Below, one piece after another: positions 9,185 to 18,208 of a DNA stretch of 64,000 nucleotides. Under the pieces are notes generated by a model. The model had not been told where the DNA came from and made no database searches. It worked only from the letters and a program-made list of their open reading frames with translations. Made by a program: the position numbers and the translations under genes. The first letter of the stretch is position 1. The number at the start of each line of letters is the position of its first letter. The stretch covers positions 434,001-498,000 of the forward strand of contig NZ_OX296583.1 in NCBI RefSeq assembly GCF_946463545.1. Direction: 5' to 3'. This DNA is from Methanothermococcus thermolithotrophicus DSM 2095. GTDB taxonomy: Archaea > AGJL01 > Methanococci > Methanococcales > Methanococcaceae.

Positions 9185-10246
9185 TTAAGTTATGCCATTT
9201 TTAACAACTATATTTCCATACTGTCCAGCCAATGTTACATTGTTGGTAGTTTTAGCATAATCTGCCAAGATCTCTTCATCAGTTAATGCCCTATCGTATA
9301 TCTTCAAGTCATCCATAATTCCATTGAAATAACTGTAATTGTAATAACTACCTGCCCAGGTTACATTTACAGCAGGATCTAAATTCCCTGCGATATTGTA
9401 TGTTGCATTCAGAGCTCCGTCTATGTATATTTTCATAGATGCTCCATCATAAGTGGCAGCTATTTGAACCCAGCTATCAACAGGAATTGTTTTTTCAGTT
9501 GTAAGATTATAAACTACTCCATCAATAGGAAGTGTAAACAGTACGGTATCAATGGAGTAATCTGTACCATTATAATTTGGATCTACTATTCCCAAGTATC
9601 TATTATTATGGCCGTTCAATATTATACACTGAGTATAGTTGTACCTTGTATCGGGGTTTTCTGGTTTTAAAGACTCCCCACTCCAATTTATCCAAACTAA
9701 GTATGTAACTTCATTAGTTGTATTAACCACCTTTGAAGTGTTGGAGGTAGTAGTATTTCCATCATATTTTACACCGTATCCATACCTACCAGCGGTCCAA
9801 GTTGTGTTGTACAAATTTAAGTTGTTCTCATTCCCCGATAGATCGTAGGCTATATCACCACTACCTTCTTCAAATGGAAGCCATAGCTTTAAGGTATTAT
9901 CAAATGGAGCCAGTTGAACATATATTGTAATATTGTTTAAAGGTGTTAAATATATATTCTGAGGAGTGAATTTTTTGTATTGATTGTTGGCAAAAGCCGA
10001 CCATTTGGAGATATCCTCTACTACTGTACCATTATTTTTAACATTTAAAGATATGTATCCATTTCCACTTTGGGCGTTGATTATTTCCAAATTTTCTTTC
10101 GAACTATACCACATTAATCTGTAGTGGTCGTCCTTCTTATCCATCCAATTATTCAAATTAGAATCTACAGATTCATATAAAATAGAAACCGATAGTAACA
10201 ACACAACTGAAAGTACAGTTATGCCAAAAACCTCTGCAAATCCCAT
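9185..10246 (-). CDS. Surface protein: archaellum/pilin-like membrane anchor plus LamG-type domain
   Basis: Starting from the ATG at 10246 (GTGAGG upstream; residues MGFAEVFG) the protein has 353 residues. Residues 1-25 form one hydrophobic helix in the manner of archaellum accessory proteins ArlF/ArlG and type IV pilins, followed by an Ig-like beta region to about 110. A concanavalin/laminin-G-like domain follows (LWLPFEEGSGDIAYDLSG ... GIMDDLKIYDRALTDEEI), a fold used for sugar or surface binding. Many N-x-S/T sites suggest N-glycosylation outside the cell. An ATG 33 bases upstream is open but lacks a ribosome binding site. Likely a cell-surface adhesin or S-layer-associated protein; the ligand is unknown. 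Confidence 0.7.
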   Translation of the reverse strand: MGFAEVFGITVLSVVLLLSVSILYESVDSNLNNWMDKKDDHYRLMWYSSKENLEIINAQSGNGYISLNVKNNGTVVEDISKWSAFANNQYKKFTPQNIYLTPLNNITIYVQLAPFDNTLKLWLPFEEGSGDIAYDLSGNENNLNLYNTTWTAGRYGYGVKYDGNTTTSNTSKVVNTTNEVTYLVWINWSGESLKPENPDTRYNYTQCIILNGHNNRYLGIVDPNYNGTDYSIDTVLFTLPIDGVVYNLTTEKTIPVDSWVQIAATYDGASMKIYIDGALNATYNIAGNLDPAVNVTWAGSYYNYSYFNGIMDDLKIYDRALTDEEILADYAKTTNNVTLAGQYGNIVVKNGIT

Positions 10247-10376
10247 AGGCCTCACTGTTCTGTTTTTAAAAATTATCATTAAATATTCTATTGTTATAAT
10301 TTTAATACTTTTTATGTATATAATTATATTTAAATATAAAAATATTAATTCATAAAAAATGTTGATCCAAAATATT

Positions 10377-10560
10377 ACTAAAAACAGCTAAAATATGCCA
10401 TAATAGACAATATAATGAGCCCTAAAAAAAGAATGGTGGGTTCGGGGAGATTCCCACACAAAACTTTAAAAAAGTTTTGATACAAAATACATGCGCTCCT
10501 TTTAGAAAAAATGGTGGGTTCGTAGAAATCAGAACCCAACCTTTAGAAAAGGTTGGATCC
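10377..10560 (-). repeat. Degenerate duplications of the tRNA-Val 3' end and flank, carrying two hairpins
   Basis: Bases 10377-10453 repeat, with few changes, bases 10568-10644: the last 22 bases of tRNA-Val plus about 55 bases beyond it. A shorter third trace (AATGGTGGGTTCG, 10510-10522) lies between. Two perfect palindromes with 9-bp stems and 3-base loops separate them: CAAAACTTT-aaa-AAAGTTTTG (10459-10479) and CCAACCTTT-aga-AAAGGTTGG (10536-10556). Repeated tRNA 3' ends are what repeated integration at a tRNA attachment site leaves, but tandem duplication is an alternative. Nothing else is visible in 10247-10621. Confidence 0.75.
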
Positions 10561-10621
10561 AAATGTCAACTAAAAATAACTAAAATATGTAAATAGACAA
10601 TATATAAATCCTAAAAAAGAA

Positions 10622-10698
10622 TGGTGGGTTCGGGGAGATTCGAACTCCCGACCACCGCCGTGTCAGGGCGGTATCATAGCCATCTAGACCACGAACCC
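10622..10698 (-). tRNA. tRNA-Val (GAC)
   Basis: 77 bases including an encoded CCA. Acceptor arms GGGTTCG/CGAACCC, T-arm GGGAG-TTCGAAT-CTCCC, anticodon arm CCGCC-CTGACAC-GGCGG. The loop reads GAC at positions 34-36, hence valine, although a quick look could mistake it for tRNA-Asp. A BRE/TATA (CGAAAACTATATATAC on the minus strand) lies about 40 bases upstream. Confidence 0.95.
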
Positions 10699-10732
10699 AA
10701 TGTTTGTTTCCTATCTAAAAATAAATAAAGTA

Positions 10733-10748
10733 GTATATATAGTTTTCG
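10733..10748 (-). promoter_or_regulatory. BRE/TATA promoter of tRNA-Val
   Basis: Minus-strand CGAAAACTATATATAC: purine-rich BRE followed by an 8-base TATA box, about 37-50 bases before the tRNA 5' end. Confidence 0.65.
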
Positions 10749-10769
10749 ATTTGATTTATTAGCACACAA

Positions 10770-12296
10770 CTAGTCCATGTCATCGTTGGAGTATTTCTTA
10801 TCATATTTTGCATTGTTACGACTTGCAAGACTTGTAATGTATGCGTTCAATCCACCAGCTAAAGCTACAATTTTTTTATCATCGTGGAATATCTTATCGC
10901 TAAATCTCTTTTCTTCATCCCTAGCTTCTACAGCATATTTAAGTATAGCTTTTTTTAAGAGCTCGGAGTGGTCTTCCACATAGTGCGTGGAAATATTACC
11001 TTTAATAAAATTCTCTTCTTCCATTACTGCCCTATGGAATGGAATGTTTGTAACAATACCTAATATGATGTATTCAGATAACGCCCTTCTCATTCTAGCA
11101 ATAGCTTCTTCCCTATCCCTACCATATGTTATAAGTTTAGCCACAAGTGAGTCGTAGTACGGCGGAATTTCAGCCCCTCCAAAGACACCACTATCGATCC
11201 TTACACCTGGACCTCCCGGAGATCTGTAGTGTTTTATTTTGCCAGGTGATGGTACAAAATCATTTATAGCATCCTCGGCGTTTATCCTACACTCTATAGC
11301 ATGACCTCTAAATTCTATATCTTCCTGTTTAAATGGAAGTTTTTCTCCAGCTGCTATTTTTATTTGTTCTTTTACAATATCTACTCCGGTTATTATCTCA
11401 GTAATTGGATGTTCAACTTGAACCCTTGTGTTCATCTCCAAGAAGTAGAACTCACCTTTGCTATATAAGAATTCAACAGTTCCCACGCTGTAGTAGTTGA
11501 TAGCTCTTGCAGCCGTTACTGCAGCTTCACCCATTTTTTTCCTTAACTCTTCAGTCATTATTGGTGAAGGAGCCTCTTCTATTAGCTTTTGATGTCTTCT
11601 TTGAACTGAACATTCCCTGTCTCCTAGGTGAACTATATTACCGTATTTGTCTGCTACAATCTGGATTTCTATATGTCTTGGTTTTTCCAGATATTTTTCA
11701 ATAAATATCGTTGAATCTCCAAATGCACTTTTTGCTATTGATCTAGTTGAGTCTATGGTGTCTATTAACTCTTCTTTGTTGTAGGCTACACTCATTCCCA
11801 TACCTCCACCACCGGCGGAGGCTTTTATAATAACTGGGTAACCAATTTCTTCTGCAACTTCAACAGCTTCTTCGACGGTTTCTATAGGTTCCTCCCTTCC
11901 AGGTAAAACAGGAACTCCTGCCTTTTTCATAGTTCTTTTTGCATTTATCTTACTACCCATTAACTCTATGGCTTCCACTGGAGGGCCTATAAATTCAATT
12001 CCTCTTTTTTTACATTCTTCAGCAAATTTTGAATTTTCTGATAAAAATCCATAACCAGGATGTATAGCATCTACACCGGTTTTTTCAGCAACTTTTAAGA
12101 TTCTCTCAATGTTTAAGTAACTCTTTAAAGCTGGAGGCTCCCCTATAGAATAGCATTCATCTGCGAGGGTAGTATATAGGGAATGCTCGTCAGCTTCAGA
12201 ATAAACTGCCACGGTTTTTATACCGAGCTCTTTACAGGCCCTGATAATTCTAACCGCGATCTCTCCCCTATTGGCTATCAACACTTTCTCGAACAT
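10770..12296 (-). CDS. pycA: Pyruvate carboxylase subunit A (biotin carboxylase)
   Basis: ATP-dependent carboxylation of the biotin on PycB; with PycB it makes oxaloacetate from pyruvate, the entry to the incomplete reductive TCA pathway of methanogens. The 508 residues begin [20 protein letters not shown], contain the ATP-grasp glycine loop [13 protein letters not shown] and the biotin-site [23 protein letters not shown] region (positions 205-235), and end in a charged tail. GAGGG precedes the ATG. pycB is encoded 65 bases upstream on the same strand and the two probably share a transcript. Confidence 0.96.
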   Translation of the reverse strand: MFEKVLIANRGEIAVRIIRACKELGIKTVAVYSEADEHSLYTTLADECYSIGEPPALKSYLNIERILKVAEKTGVDAIHPGYGFLSENSKFAEECKKRGIEFIGPPVEAIELMGSKINAKRTMKKAGVPVLPGREEPIETVEEAVEVAEEIGYPVIIKASAGGGGMGMSVAYNKEELIDTIDSTRSIAKSAFGDSTIFIEKYLEKPRHIEIQIVADKYGNIVHLGDRECSVQRRHQKLIEEAPSPIMTEELRKKMGEAAVTAARAINYYSVGTVEFLYSKGEFYFLEMNTRVQVEHPITEIITGVDIVKEQIKIAAGEKLPFKQEDIEFRGHAIECRINAEDAINDFVPSPGKIKHYRSPGGPGVRIDSGVFGGAEIPPYYDSLVAKLITYGRDREEAIARMRRALSEYIILGIVTNIPFHRAVMEEENFIKGNISTHYVEDHSELLKKAILKYAVEARDEEKRFSDKIFHDDKKIVALAGGLNAYITSLASRNNAKYDKKYSNDDMD

Positions 12297-12361
12297 ATTT
12301 TCCCTCTTAAATTAAATAAAAATTAGACTAAAAACAAATAAATAATAGTGGTGGTTTCTTT

Positions 12362-14065
12362 TTATTTGATTATCATTAAAATATCTCCCACGCTTACAGA
12401 GTGCCCTTCATTGACGACTATTTTTTCTACTCTTCCATCAACAGGGCTTTCTACAGGGTTTTCCATTTTCATGGCCTCTAACACCATTATAACGTCTCCT
12501 TTTTTGACGGTGTCCCCTTCTTTAACTTTGATTTTGGTTACCATACCTCTAAATGGTGAAGTTACTGCACCTTCTGTTTCTGCAGTATAAGTTTCCTTCT
12601 TTTTCTTCATTTCAGTACCATATATTGGTTCAACTTTAACGTTGTACACTTCCCCATTGACCTCAATTGCGTATTCTGTTGGAATTTCCATGAATTTGGA
12701 TACTTCTTTTTCTTCAGGTATTGCTTCTGCTTTTAATTCTCCTCTCAAGAATTTAACTGCAATTTGTGGGTAAAGTGCATAGGTTAATATATCCTCTTCC
12801 TGGGATACTATACCTTTCTCCATAGCTTCTTTTTTTCTTAATTCATATTCTGGTTCCAATAGGTCTGCAGGTCTGCAGGTTATTGGTTTTTCACCGTCTT
12901 GGAGTACTCTTTTCATGAGCTCCTTGTTAATCGGTGCAGGAGATTTTCCATAGTATCCTTTTACATAGTTTGCAACTTCGTTTGTAATTATCTTGTACCT
13001 TTCCTCTGTTAAAACATTCATAACAGCTTGAGTACCTACTATCTGGGAAGATGGCGTCACAAGTGGTGGATATCCTAAGTCTTTTCTAACTTCTGGAATT
13101 TCCTTAAGTACTTCTTCAAATTTATCTAGAGCTCCCTGTTCCTTCAACTGAGAGACTAAGTTTGAAAGCATCCCTCCAGGTACCTGGTATAAAAGAATTC
13201 TTGTATCGACTCTTTCGGAGATAGGATTTATTAAGTATTTGTACTTTTCCCTGATTTCGCTGAAGTAATCCCTTATTTCATTTAATAATTCCATATCAAG
13301 TTTTGTATCATATTTTGTCCCTTTTAATGCCGCCACAATACTTTCAACTGGCGGTTGGGAGGTTCCCATTGACAACGGTGATATTGCACAATTTACTACA
13401 TCCACACCAGCTTCAATAGCTGTCATGTATGTTAAAGGAGCTATACCGCTTGTACAATGACTATGGAGGTCTATTGGAACTGAAACTTCTTCTTTTAACC
13501 TTTTTATAAGTTCTTTAGCATCGTAAGGTCTTAAAAGACCAGCCATATCCTTAATAGATATAGAGTCACATTCCATCTCTTCAAATTTCTTTGCAAGTTC
13601 TACAAACTGATCAATTGTGTGAACAGGGCTTGTTGTATAACAAATAGCTCCCTGTACATGAGCTCCACATTTTTTTGCAGTTTTCATTGCAACTTCTAAA
13701 TTTCTAACATCATTTAATGCATCGAATATTCTAATAATATCAATTCCGTTTTCAACGGATTTTTGCACGAATTTTTCCACAATATCATCAGGATAGTGCC
13801 TGTAGCCAACTAAATTTTGTCCCCTTAAAAGCATCTGTAAGGGAGTATTTTGTATCCTCTTTTTCAACGCCCTTAATCTTTCCCATGGATCTTCATTTAA
13901 GTACCTAATACACGCATCAAATGTGGCGCCTCCCCACACTTCCATTGAAAAAAAGCCCACTTCATCCATCTTTTCTGCAATAGGTATCATATCCTCGGTT
14001 CTCAACCTTGTAGCCATTAAAGATTGATGTGCATCCCTAAAAGTAGTATCGGTTATTTTTACCAT
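12362..14065 (-). CDS. pycB: Pyruvate carboxylase subunit B (carboxyltransferase with biotin domain)
   Basis: Transfers CO2 from biotin to pyruvate. The ATG at 14065 follows GAGGGATATT and gives 567 residues starting MVKITDTTFRDAHQS; the open frame continues 16 codons upstream without a ribosome binding site. Residues 1-300 are the DRE-TIM barrel with metal-binding TTFRDAHQSL and DLHSHCTSG. A conserved carboxyltransferase region and a Pro/Ala-rich linker follow, then a C-terminal biotinyl domain with VLEAMKMEN, biotin lysine at about 533, 34 residues from the end. First gene of the pycB-pycA pair. Confidence 0.96.
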   Translation of the reverse strand: MVKITDTTFRDAHQSLMATRLRTEDMIPIAEKMDEVGFFSMEVWGGATFDACIRYLNEDPWERLRALKKRIQNTPLQMLLRGQNLVGYRHYPDDIVEKFVQKSVENGIDIIRIFDALNDVRNLEVAMKTAKKCGAHVQGAICYTTSPVHTIDQFVELAKKFEEMECDSISIKDMAGLLRPYDAKELIKRLKEEVSVPIDLHSHCTSGIAPLTYMTAIEAGVDVVNCAISPLSMGTSQPPVESIVAALKGTKYDTKLDMELLNEIRDYFSEIREKYKYLINPISERVDTRILLYQVPGGMLSNLVSQLKEQGALDKFEEVLKEIPEVRKDLGYPPLVTPSSQIVGTQAVMNVLTEERYKIITNEVANYVKGYYGKSPAPINKELMKRVLQDGEKPITCRPADLLEPEYELRKKEAMEKGIVSQEEDILTYALYPQIAVKFLRGELKAEAIPEEKEVSKFMEIPTEYAIEVNGEVYNVKVEPIYGTEMKKKKETYTAETEGAVTSPFRGMVTKIKVKEGDTVKKGDVIMVLEAMKMENPVESPVDGRVEKIVVNEGHSVSVGDILMIIK

Positions 14066-14216
14066 AATATCCCTCGTGAATTTATAAAAAAGCCTAATGG
14101 ATATTAAATCCAAAATAGAAATAAAGTCATCCGGATAGCTTTAATTTGATATAGTCCATCCCTAGGCGGTATATTCATTAAATTAAGCAAATTCTGAAGA
14201 GATTTACAACATTCAT

Positions 14217-14315
14217 GAGCTTTGCTCACTCCAATTGACAAACTCTTCGAGTTTGTAGCCCTACCGATTTAAGAGTTATGAAACCATAAGGCTTTCATAA
14301 CACTCACTTCGTGAG
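14217..14315. repeat. Array of palindromic elements between pycB and tRNA-Glu
   Basis: Hairpins: GAGC-ttt-GCTC (14217-14227), ACAAACTC-ttc-GAGTTTGT followed by AGCCCTACCGATTT (14238-14270), GTTATGAAACC-ataa-GGCTTTCATAAC (14275-14301) and CTCAC-ttc-GTGAG followed by CTCCGAT (14303-14321). Two of the four carry the family tail. The remainder of the 445-base gap 14066-14510 is AT-rich with nothing else recognisable. Confidence 0.75.
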
Positions 14316-14510
14316 CTCCGATCATTAAATAATTTAAATTAATTGAAGTAACATTAAATTTATTAAAATATATTTTTTAGTATTTGGATTTACGGGATGA
14401 ACCATAGTTCCTCTAATGGATATAGCAAAATTCATATTTATATTTTATTAAAGATTGACAATATTTATCATACATTTAAATACATAAATCAATGTGTTTA
14501 TAAAAATAAG

Positions 14511-14585
14511 TGCTCCGGCCGGGATTTGAACCCGAGTCGCGGGCTCGAAAGGCCCGCATGATTGGCCGGACTACACCACCGGAGC
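14511..14585 (-). tRNA. tRNA-Glu (TTC)
   Basis: 75 bases, CCA not encoded. Acceptor arms GCTCCGG/CCGGAGC, discriminator A, anticodon arm CGGGC-CTTTCGA-GCCCG with TTC at 34-36, T-arm TCGGG-TTCAAAT-CCCGG. Lies 24 bases downstream of tRNA-Arg and is probably co-transcribed with it. Confidence 0.95.
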
Positions 14586-14609
14586 GTGTGCATAGATATA
14601 AAGGGTTAA

Positions 14610-14687
14610 TGGCGGACCCGGAGGGATTCGAACCCCCGATCCCCGGCTTAGAAGGCCGGTGCCGTATCCAGACTAGGCCACGGGCCC
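14610..14687 (-). tRNA. tRNA-Arg (TCT)
   Basis: 78 bases with encoded CCA. Acceptor arms GGGCCCG/CGGGTCC with one G-T pair, discriminator G, anticodon arm CCGGC-CTTCTAA-GCCGG with TCT at 34-36, T-arm GGGGG-TTCGAAT-CCCTC. First gene of the tRNA-Arg/tRNA-Glu pair. Confidence 0.95.
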
Positions 14688-14730
14688 CCTTCTTGTTTAC
14701 CTTTCAGAGCATACAATACGATAGATATTC

Positions 14731-14748
14731 TACTATATAAACTTTTCG
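14731..14748 (-). promoter_or_regulatory. BRE/TATA promoter of the tRNA-Arg/tRNA-Glu pair
   Basis: Minus-strand CGAAAAGTTTATATAGTA, 44 bases upstream of the tRNA-Arg 5' end; same BRE (CGAAAA) as the tRNA-Val promoter. Confidence 0.65.
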
Positions 14749-14830
14749 TTTTAGAATTTTGAACGATTATCCGTTGAGTATATATATCATAAAATAAATA
14801 TAAAACTGTAGCTGTTTTATATTTTAAAAA

Positions 14831-14844
14831 TTGTTTATATACTC
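14831..14844 (+). promoter_or_regulatory. Candidate TATA element of the rpoE1 cluster
   Basis: TTGTTTATATACTC, about 55 bases before the rpoE1 start, divergent from the tRNA promoter. Confidence 0.45.
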
Positions 14845-14899
14845 TATCGTACTAATCTGCTACTGTTTTATGAACCTTAATAAATCATGAGGTGATTAT

Positions 14900-15457
14900 T
14901 TGTATAAAATTTTAACAATCTCAGATACTGTTAGAGTACCTCCGCACATGTTTGGAAGGCCCATAAAAGAAAACATCCACAGGATACTAATGGAAAAATA
15001 TGAAGGTATTTTGGATAAAGATATGGGTTTCATTTTATCAATTGTAGATGTAAATGAAATTGGAGAAGGTAAGGTAATCTATGGGGACGGGGCGGCATAC
15101 CACCCAACTGTATTTGATGTTTTAACCTATGTTCCAGGACTTCATGAAGTCATAGAAGGTGAAATCGTCGATATTGTAGAATTTGGTGCCTTTGTAAGGT
15201 TAGGACCTCTCGATGGTTTAATCCACATCTCCCAGATTATGGATGACTATGTAAGCTACGATCCTAAGAGAGAAGCAATAATCGGAAAAGAAACAGGAAA
15301 AGTCCTTGAAAAAGGAGATAGAGTAAGAGCTAGGATAGTAGCAGTCAGTTTGAGAGAAGAGAAGAAAAGAGGAAGTAAGATAGCATTAACAATGAGACAG
15401 CCAGGATTAGGAAAATTAGAATGGATTGAAGAGGAGAAGAAGAAAAACAAGGCATAA
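14900..15457 (+). CDS. rpoE1: DNA-directed RNA polymerase subunit E' (Rpo7)
   Basis: Stalk subunit of archaeal RNA polymerase, homologous to eukaryotic Rpb7; binds Rpo4 and emerging RNA. 185 residues: N-terminal RNP-like domain (VPPHMFG, then [25 protein letters not shown]) and an S1/OB domain from about residue 82 ([27 protein letters not shown]). The start is TTG at 14900, placed by GGTGAT at correct spacing and by the family N-terminus YKI. It leads a conserved euryarchaeal cluster with spt4, DUF359, rps24e and rps27ae. Confidence 0.95.
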   Translation: MYKILTISDTVRVPPHMFGRPIKENIHRILMEKYEGILDKDMGFILSIVDVNEIGEGKVIYGDGAAYHPTVFDVLTYVPGLHEVIEGEIVDIVEFGAFVRLGPLDGLIHISQIMDDYVSYDPKREAIIGKETGKVLEKGDRVRARIVAVSLREEKKRGSKIALTMRQPGLGKLEWIEEEKKKNKA

Positions 15458-15559
15458 TTAATATTTTATTATACTTAGCTCTCCAATCTTGGATATATAC
15501 AAAACACGTATTTTATTTGCCAGATATATTATTTTTAATTTATTTTGAGGTGAATTTTC

Positions 15560-15736
15560 ATGAGAGCTTGTTTAAAGTGTAAATATATAACAAAAGAGGA
15601 TAAATGCCCACTTTGTGAGGGTGAAACATCGGAAAACTGGAGGGGACTCTTAATAATTTTGGATCCTGTAAATTCAGAAGTGGCTAAAAAAGCCAAAATA
15701 GATTGTAAAGGTAAGTATGCATTAAGTGTAAAATAA
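15560..15736 (+). CDS. spt4: Transcription elongation factor Spt4 (RpoE'')
   Basis: 58-residue zinc protein that pairs with Spt5 to make RNA polymerase processive. Two CxxC knuckles, Cys4/Cys7 (ACLKC) and Cys16/Cys19 (KCPLC), hold the zinc. The core SENWRGLLIILDPVNSEVAKKA and the end GKYALSVK match archaeal Spt4. GAGGTGAATTTTC precedes the ATG. It sits between rpoE1 and the DUF359 gene, its usual place. Confidence 0.93.
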   Translation: MRACLKCKYITKEDKCPLCEGETSENWRGLLIILDPVNSEVAKKAKIDCKGKYALSVK

Positions 15737-15788
15737 GTGCAATTAAAATTCACATCGAGAAAATAATACGTGACAAGATAGTGACAAA

Positions 15789-16268
15789 ATGTATGTGCTA
15801 AATGAAGATGTAAAGGACATACTTAAAAAGCCCTTTGGAAAAGTATATAAAGAACTACCGCCCATAAAAGGAAGAGTTGTTTCTATAGGTGATGTAACTA
15901 CAAAAAACCTTTTATCAAAGAATATAGTACCTAATTTATCAATTTTTGATTTAAAAACTAAAAGAACTATTAATGTTAACATAACCCATAATTTTAAAAG
16001 AGTCTTTGAAGTTAACAATCCTCCCGGATGTATAACTGATGAAGCCATCGAAAAAATTAAATACCTTTCCACTATAAATGATAAGGATATTGCTTTGATA
16101 GTAAAGGGAGAAGAGGATTTACTTACCATTCCTGTTATTAAATATTTTCCCGAAAATACTATGGTCCTTTATGGACAGCCTGATGAAGGCGTAGTAATAT
16201 TGAAAATCACAAAAGACCTGAAACATAAAATAGACGAAATACTTAAAATGATGGAAACGATTGAGTGA
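15789..16268 (+). CDS. GTP-dependent dephospho-CoA kinase (DUF359)
   Basis: Last step of archaeal coenzyme A synthesis, phosphorylating dephospho-CoA with GTP. The 159 residues contain family blocks GDVTTKNLL, the [11 protein letters not shown] acidic motif and [13 protein letters not shown] lies upstream of the ATG. The final codons (ATT GAG TGA) belong to a palindromic element: the stop codon lies in the left arm of the hairpin GTGAAAACC-ttc-GGTTTTCAC (16265-16285), so the element sets the protein's C-terminus. Confidence 0.88.
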   Translation: MYVLNEDVKDILKKPFGKVYKELPPIKGRVVSIGDVTTKNLLSKNIVPNLSIFDLKTKRTINVNITHNFKRVFEVNNPPGCITDEAIEKIKYLSTINDKDIALIVKGEEDLLTIPVIKYFPENTMVLYGQPDEGVVILKITKDLKHKIDEILKMMETIE

Positions 16269-16373
16269 AAACCTTCGGTTTTCACAGCTCTCCGTTTCAC
16301 TACGATTGAGTGAAAATTCCTTTGGAATTTTCCGACTATTTGATTGATGTTACGAAACCTTTAAAAAGGTTTC
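16265..16373. repeat. Three palindromic elements inside the rpoE1-rps27ae cluster
   Basis: Hairpins GTGAAAACC-ttc-GGTTTTCAC (16265-16285, followed by AGCTCTCCG), GAAAATTCC-ttt-GGAATTTTC (16312-16332) and GAAACCTT-taaa-AAGGTTTC (16354-16373). The first two are each preceded by ACGATTGAGTGAAAA, so they look like tandem units. They separate the DUF359 gene from rps24e in an otherwise compact operon. Confidence 0.8.
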
Positions 16374-16431
16374 ATCCACATTATATTCATTAAGATGGAT
16401 AAAGATTTTAAAAGTTTTATGGTGATATTGA

Positions 16432-16743
16432 ATGGAAATAAAGATTGTTTCAGAGAGAGAAAATCCATTATTGGATAGAAAAGAAATAAAATTTACAGTA
16501 TCATTTGAAGGAGCTACCCCTTCAATCAAAGACGTAAAAATGAAACTTGTTGCAATATTAAATGCAGACAAAAATATGCTCGTAGTTGACAAACTTGACC
16601 AAGAATTTGGTAAAATGGAAGTGAACGGATACGCAAAAATATACAACAACGAAAAAATGATGAACTTAATCGAAAAGAAGTCAGTTTTAGAAAAAAACAA
16701 AATTGAAGAAGAAGTGGCAGAACAAGTTGAGGAGGGACAATAA
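16432..16743 (+). CDS. rps24e: 30S ribosomal protein S24e
   Basis: Archaeal/eukaryotic small-subunit protein, 103 residues. The N-terminal block [18 protein letters not shown] and the central [19 protein letters not shown] are typical, and the acidic C-terminal tail is usual in archaea. GGTGATATTGA precedes the ATG. Its stop codon overlaps the start of rps27ae by one base (TAATG), implying translational coupling. Confidence 0.95.
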   Translation: MEIKIVSERENPLLDRKEIKFTVSFEGATPSIKDVKMKLVAILNADKNMLVVDKLDQEFGKMEVNGYAKIYNNEKMMNLIEKKSVLEKNKIEEEVAEQVEEGQ

Positions 16744-16922
16744 TGGCTAAAACACAAAAATACCAATACTATAAAGTTGAAGGGGACAAAGTAGAAAGAT
16801 TAAAAAAGACCTGTCCTAAATGTGGCCCTGGAGTTTTCATGGCTGAACACCTAAACAGGTTTGCATGTGGAAAGTGCGGATACACAGAATGGAAAAAGAG
16901 CGAAAAAGTTGAAGAAGAATAA
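16743..16922 (+). CDS. rps27ae: 30S ribosomal protein S27ae
   Basis: 59-residue zinc-ribbon ribosomal protein. Cysteines at 24, 27, 42 and 45 ([18 protein letters not shown]) bind zinc; the start [16 protein letters not shown] is family-typical. It follows rps24e with a one-base overlap, ends the cluster and is followed by a T-rich stretch that could terminate transcription. Confidence 0.95.
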   Translation: MAKTQKYQYYKVEGDKVERLKKTCPKCGPGVFMAEHLNRFACGKCGYTEWKKSEKVEEE

Positions 16923-16976
16923 ATAAAAAATATAAAAATATGTTATTATTTTTTTAATTTTGATTATACCATTATC

Positions 16977-17981
16977 TTATTGACTGTTTTTTAGTCCAAG
17001 AATTTTTAACGTTCTCACAAGATCTGTTTTTGATATTATTCCCTCTAACTCGCCGTTGTCCATTACGTAAACTCTATCTGCACTATCCATTGTGTATAGT
17101 AGCTCACTAATATCGGAATCTTTGGAAATTATAACCGGAGGTTTCATAAGGTTTTCTATTTTTTCATTTTTATCTGCATTTGTAATATCTGCAAAGGTTA
17201 TGGTTCCTAGAATTTTACCATTTTTAATTACTGGATACCCCATGTACCTGTAGTTTATCAATGTGTTTATAAATTCTTCGACAGTCATATCTGGAGAAAC
17301 ATGAACCACATCTTTTGACATTATGTCTTTAGCTTTTATATTACGGAACATTTCATCCATAAGAAGTACCCTATATTCTTGTGAAGCTCCATAGTATATG
17401 AAAAGAGCAATTAAAACCAATATAACATTTAAGCTCAGTAAACCTAGAACTAAAAGCATCAATGAAAGAAATTGACCTACGGTAGATGCTATTTTTGTAG
17501 CTTTTAGATAACTGTACTTTTTTGACATCAGAGCTCTGAATACTCTACCGCCATCCATTGGGAAAGCCGGCAGTAAATTAAATATCCCTAACATTATATT
17601 CAGTACTCCAACTGTCTGAAACAATGGATAGTTACCCATGTTTATATCCATAAAGCTTGAGAGTATTAAGAATAATCCTCCCAAAGTAAGACTTACCAGA
17701 GGACCTGCAATAGCTATTTTAAACTCCCCCTCCTTGGAGATCTGGCCCATCATAGCCACTCCACCAATAGGAAGTAACAGTATTTTTTCTATAGTTATTC
17801 CGTATTTTTTAGCAACATATGAGTGTCCTAACTCGTGTAATACTACAGATGTAAATAGAAAAATATACAATATGAGCCCTTCAACACCCCAAAAATAAAA
17901 AACTACCAACAGTAGTAAAACGAATGTTATATGTAGTTCAATGGGTATTCCCATAACTTTTGCTACTCTAAAAGACTGCAA
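16977..17981 (-). CDS. Site-2-type membrane metalloprotease (M50) with two CBS domains
   Basis: Intramembrane zinc protease of 334 residues. About five hydrophobic segments fill residues 12-200. Zinc ligands are His49 and His53 in HELGH and Asp143 in FPMDGGR. Two CBS domains follow (about 215-270 and 275-330; KDIMSKDVVHVSPD, NLMKPPVIISKDS), which usually sense adenine nucleotides. The start is a TTG at 17981 with GGAGGGG upstream; the N-terminus RVAKVMGIPIELH fits the family. Substrate not predictable; the divergent neighbour encodes another membrane-protein processing enzyme, signal peptidase I. Confidence 0.9.
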   Translation of the reverse strand: MQSFRVAKVMGIPIELHITFVLLLLVVFYFWGVEGLILYIFLFTSVVLHELGHSYVAKKYGITIEKILLLPIGGVAMMGQISKEGEFKIAIAGPLVSLTLGGLFLILSSFMDINMGNYPLFQTVGVLNIMLGIFNLLPAFPMDGGRVFRALMSKKYSYLKATKIASTVGQFLSLMLLVLGLLSLNVILVLIALFIYYGASQEYRVLLMDEMFRNIKAKDIMSKDVVHVSPDMTVEEFINTLINYRYMGYPVIKNGKILGTITFADITNADKNEKIENLMKPPVIISKDSDISELLYTMDSADRVYVMDNGELEGIISKTDLVRTLKILGLKNSQ

Positions 17982-18124
17982 ATTTTCCCCTCCAAGTAAG
18001 TATATGCAAAATATATATTAATAGATATAAAACCTTTTACATTGTCCAATAGATTTAAACCATATAATTTCTATAATTAATATAAATTTATCAAATATTT
18101 GGAAAACATTAATAATATTATTAT

Positions 18125-18151
18125 AATATGGTGGTGTGCCTTACTTATTAA
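18125..18151. repeat. Isolated terminal repeat similar to the inverted-repeat element at 53207-53352
   Basis: AATATGGTGGTGTGCCTTACTT matches, with one change over the first 18 bases, the right end of the element at 53207-53352 read on the minus strand (TATGGTGGTGTGCATTACT). No second end is visible nearby, so this may be a remnant. It lies in the divergent promoter region between the protease and signal peptidase. Confidence 0.4.
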
Positions 18152-18208
18152 GCCACTATATAAACCACTATAATTCCATAAAACTGAAACGAAATCTAAG
18201 GTGGTATA

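Noticed and set aside
10622-10698. tRNA-Asp
   Set aside because: The seven-base anticodon loop is CTGACAC, giving GAC (Val), not GTC (Asp).
14217-14321. Riboswitch upstream of a gene
   Set aside because: The hairpins carry the repeat-family tails seen at other loci and no conserved aptamer core is recognisable.
14510-14740. 76-codon open frame across the tRNA-Glu and tRNA-Arg genes
   Set aside because: It is the antisense of two clear tRNAs; GC-rich tRNA DNA lacks stops in AT-rich genomes.
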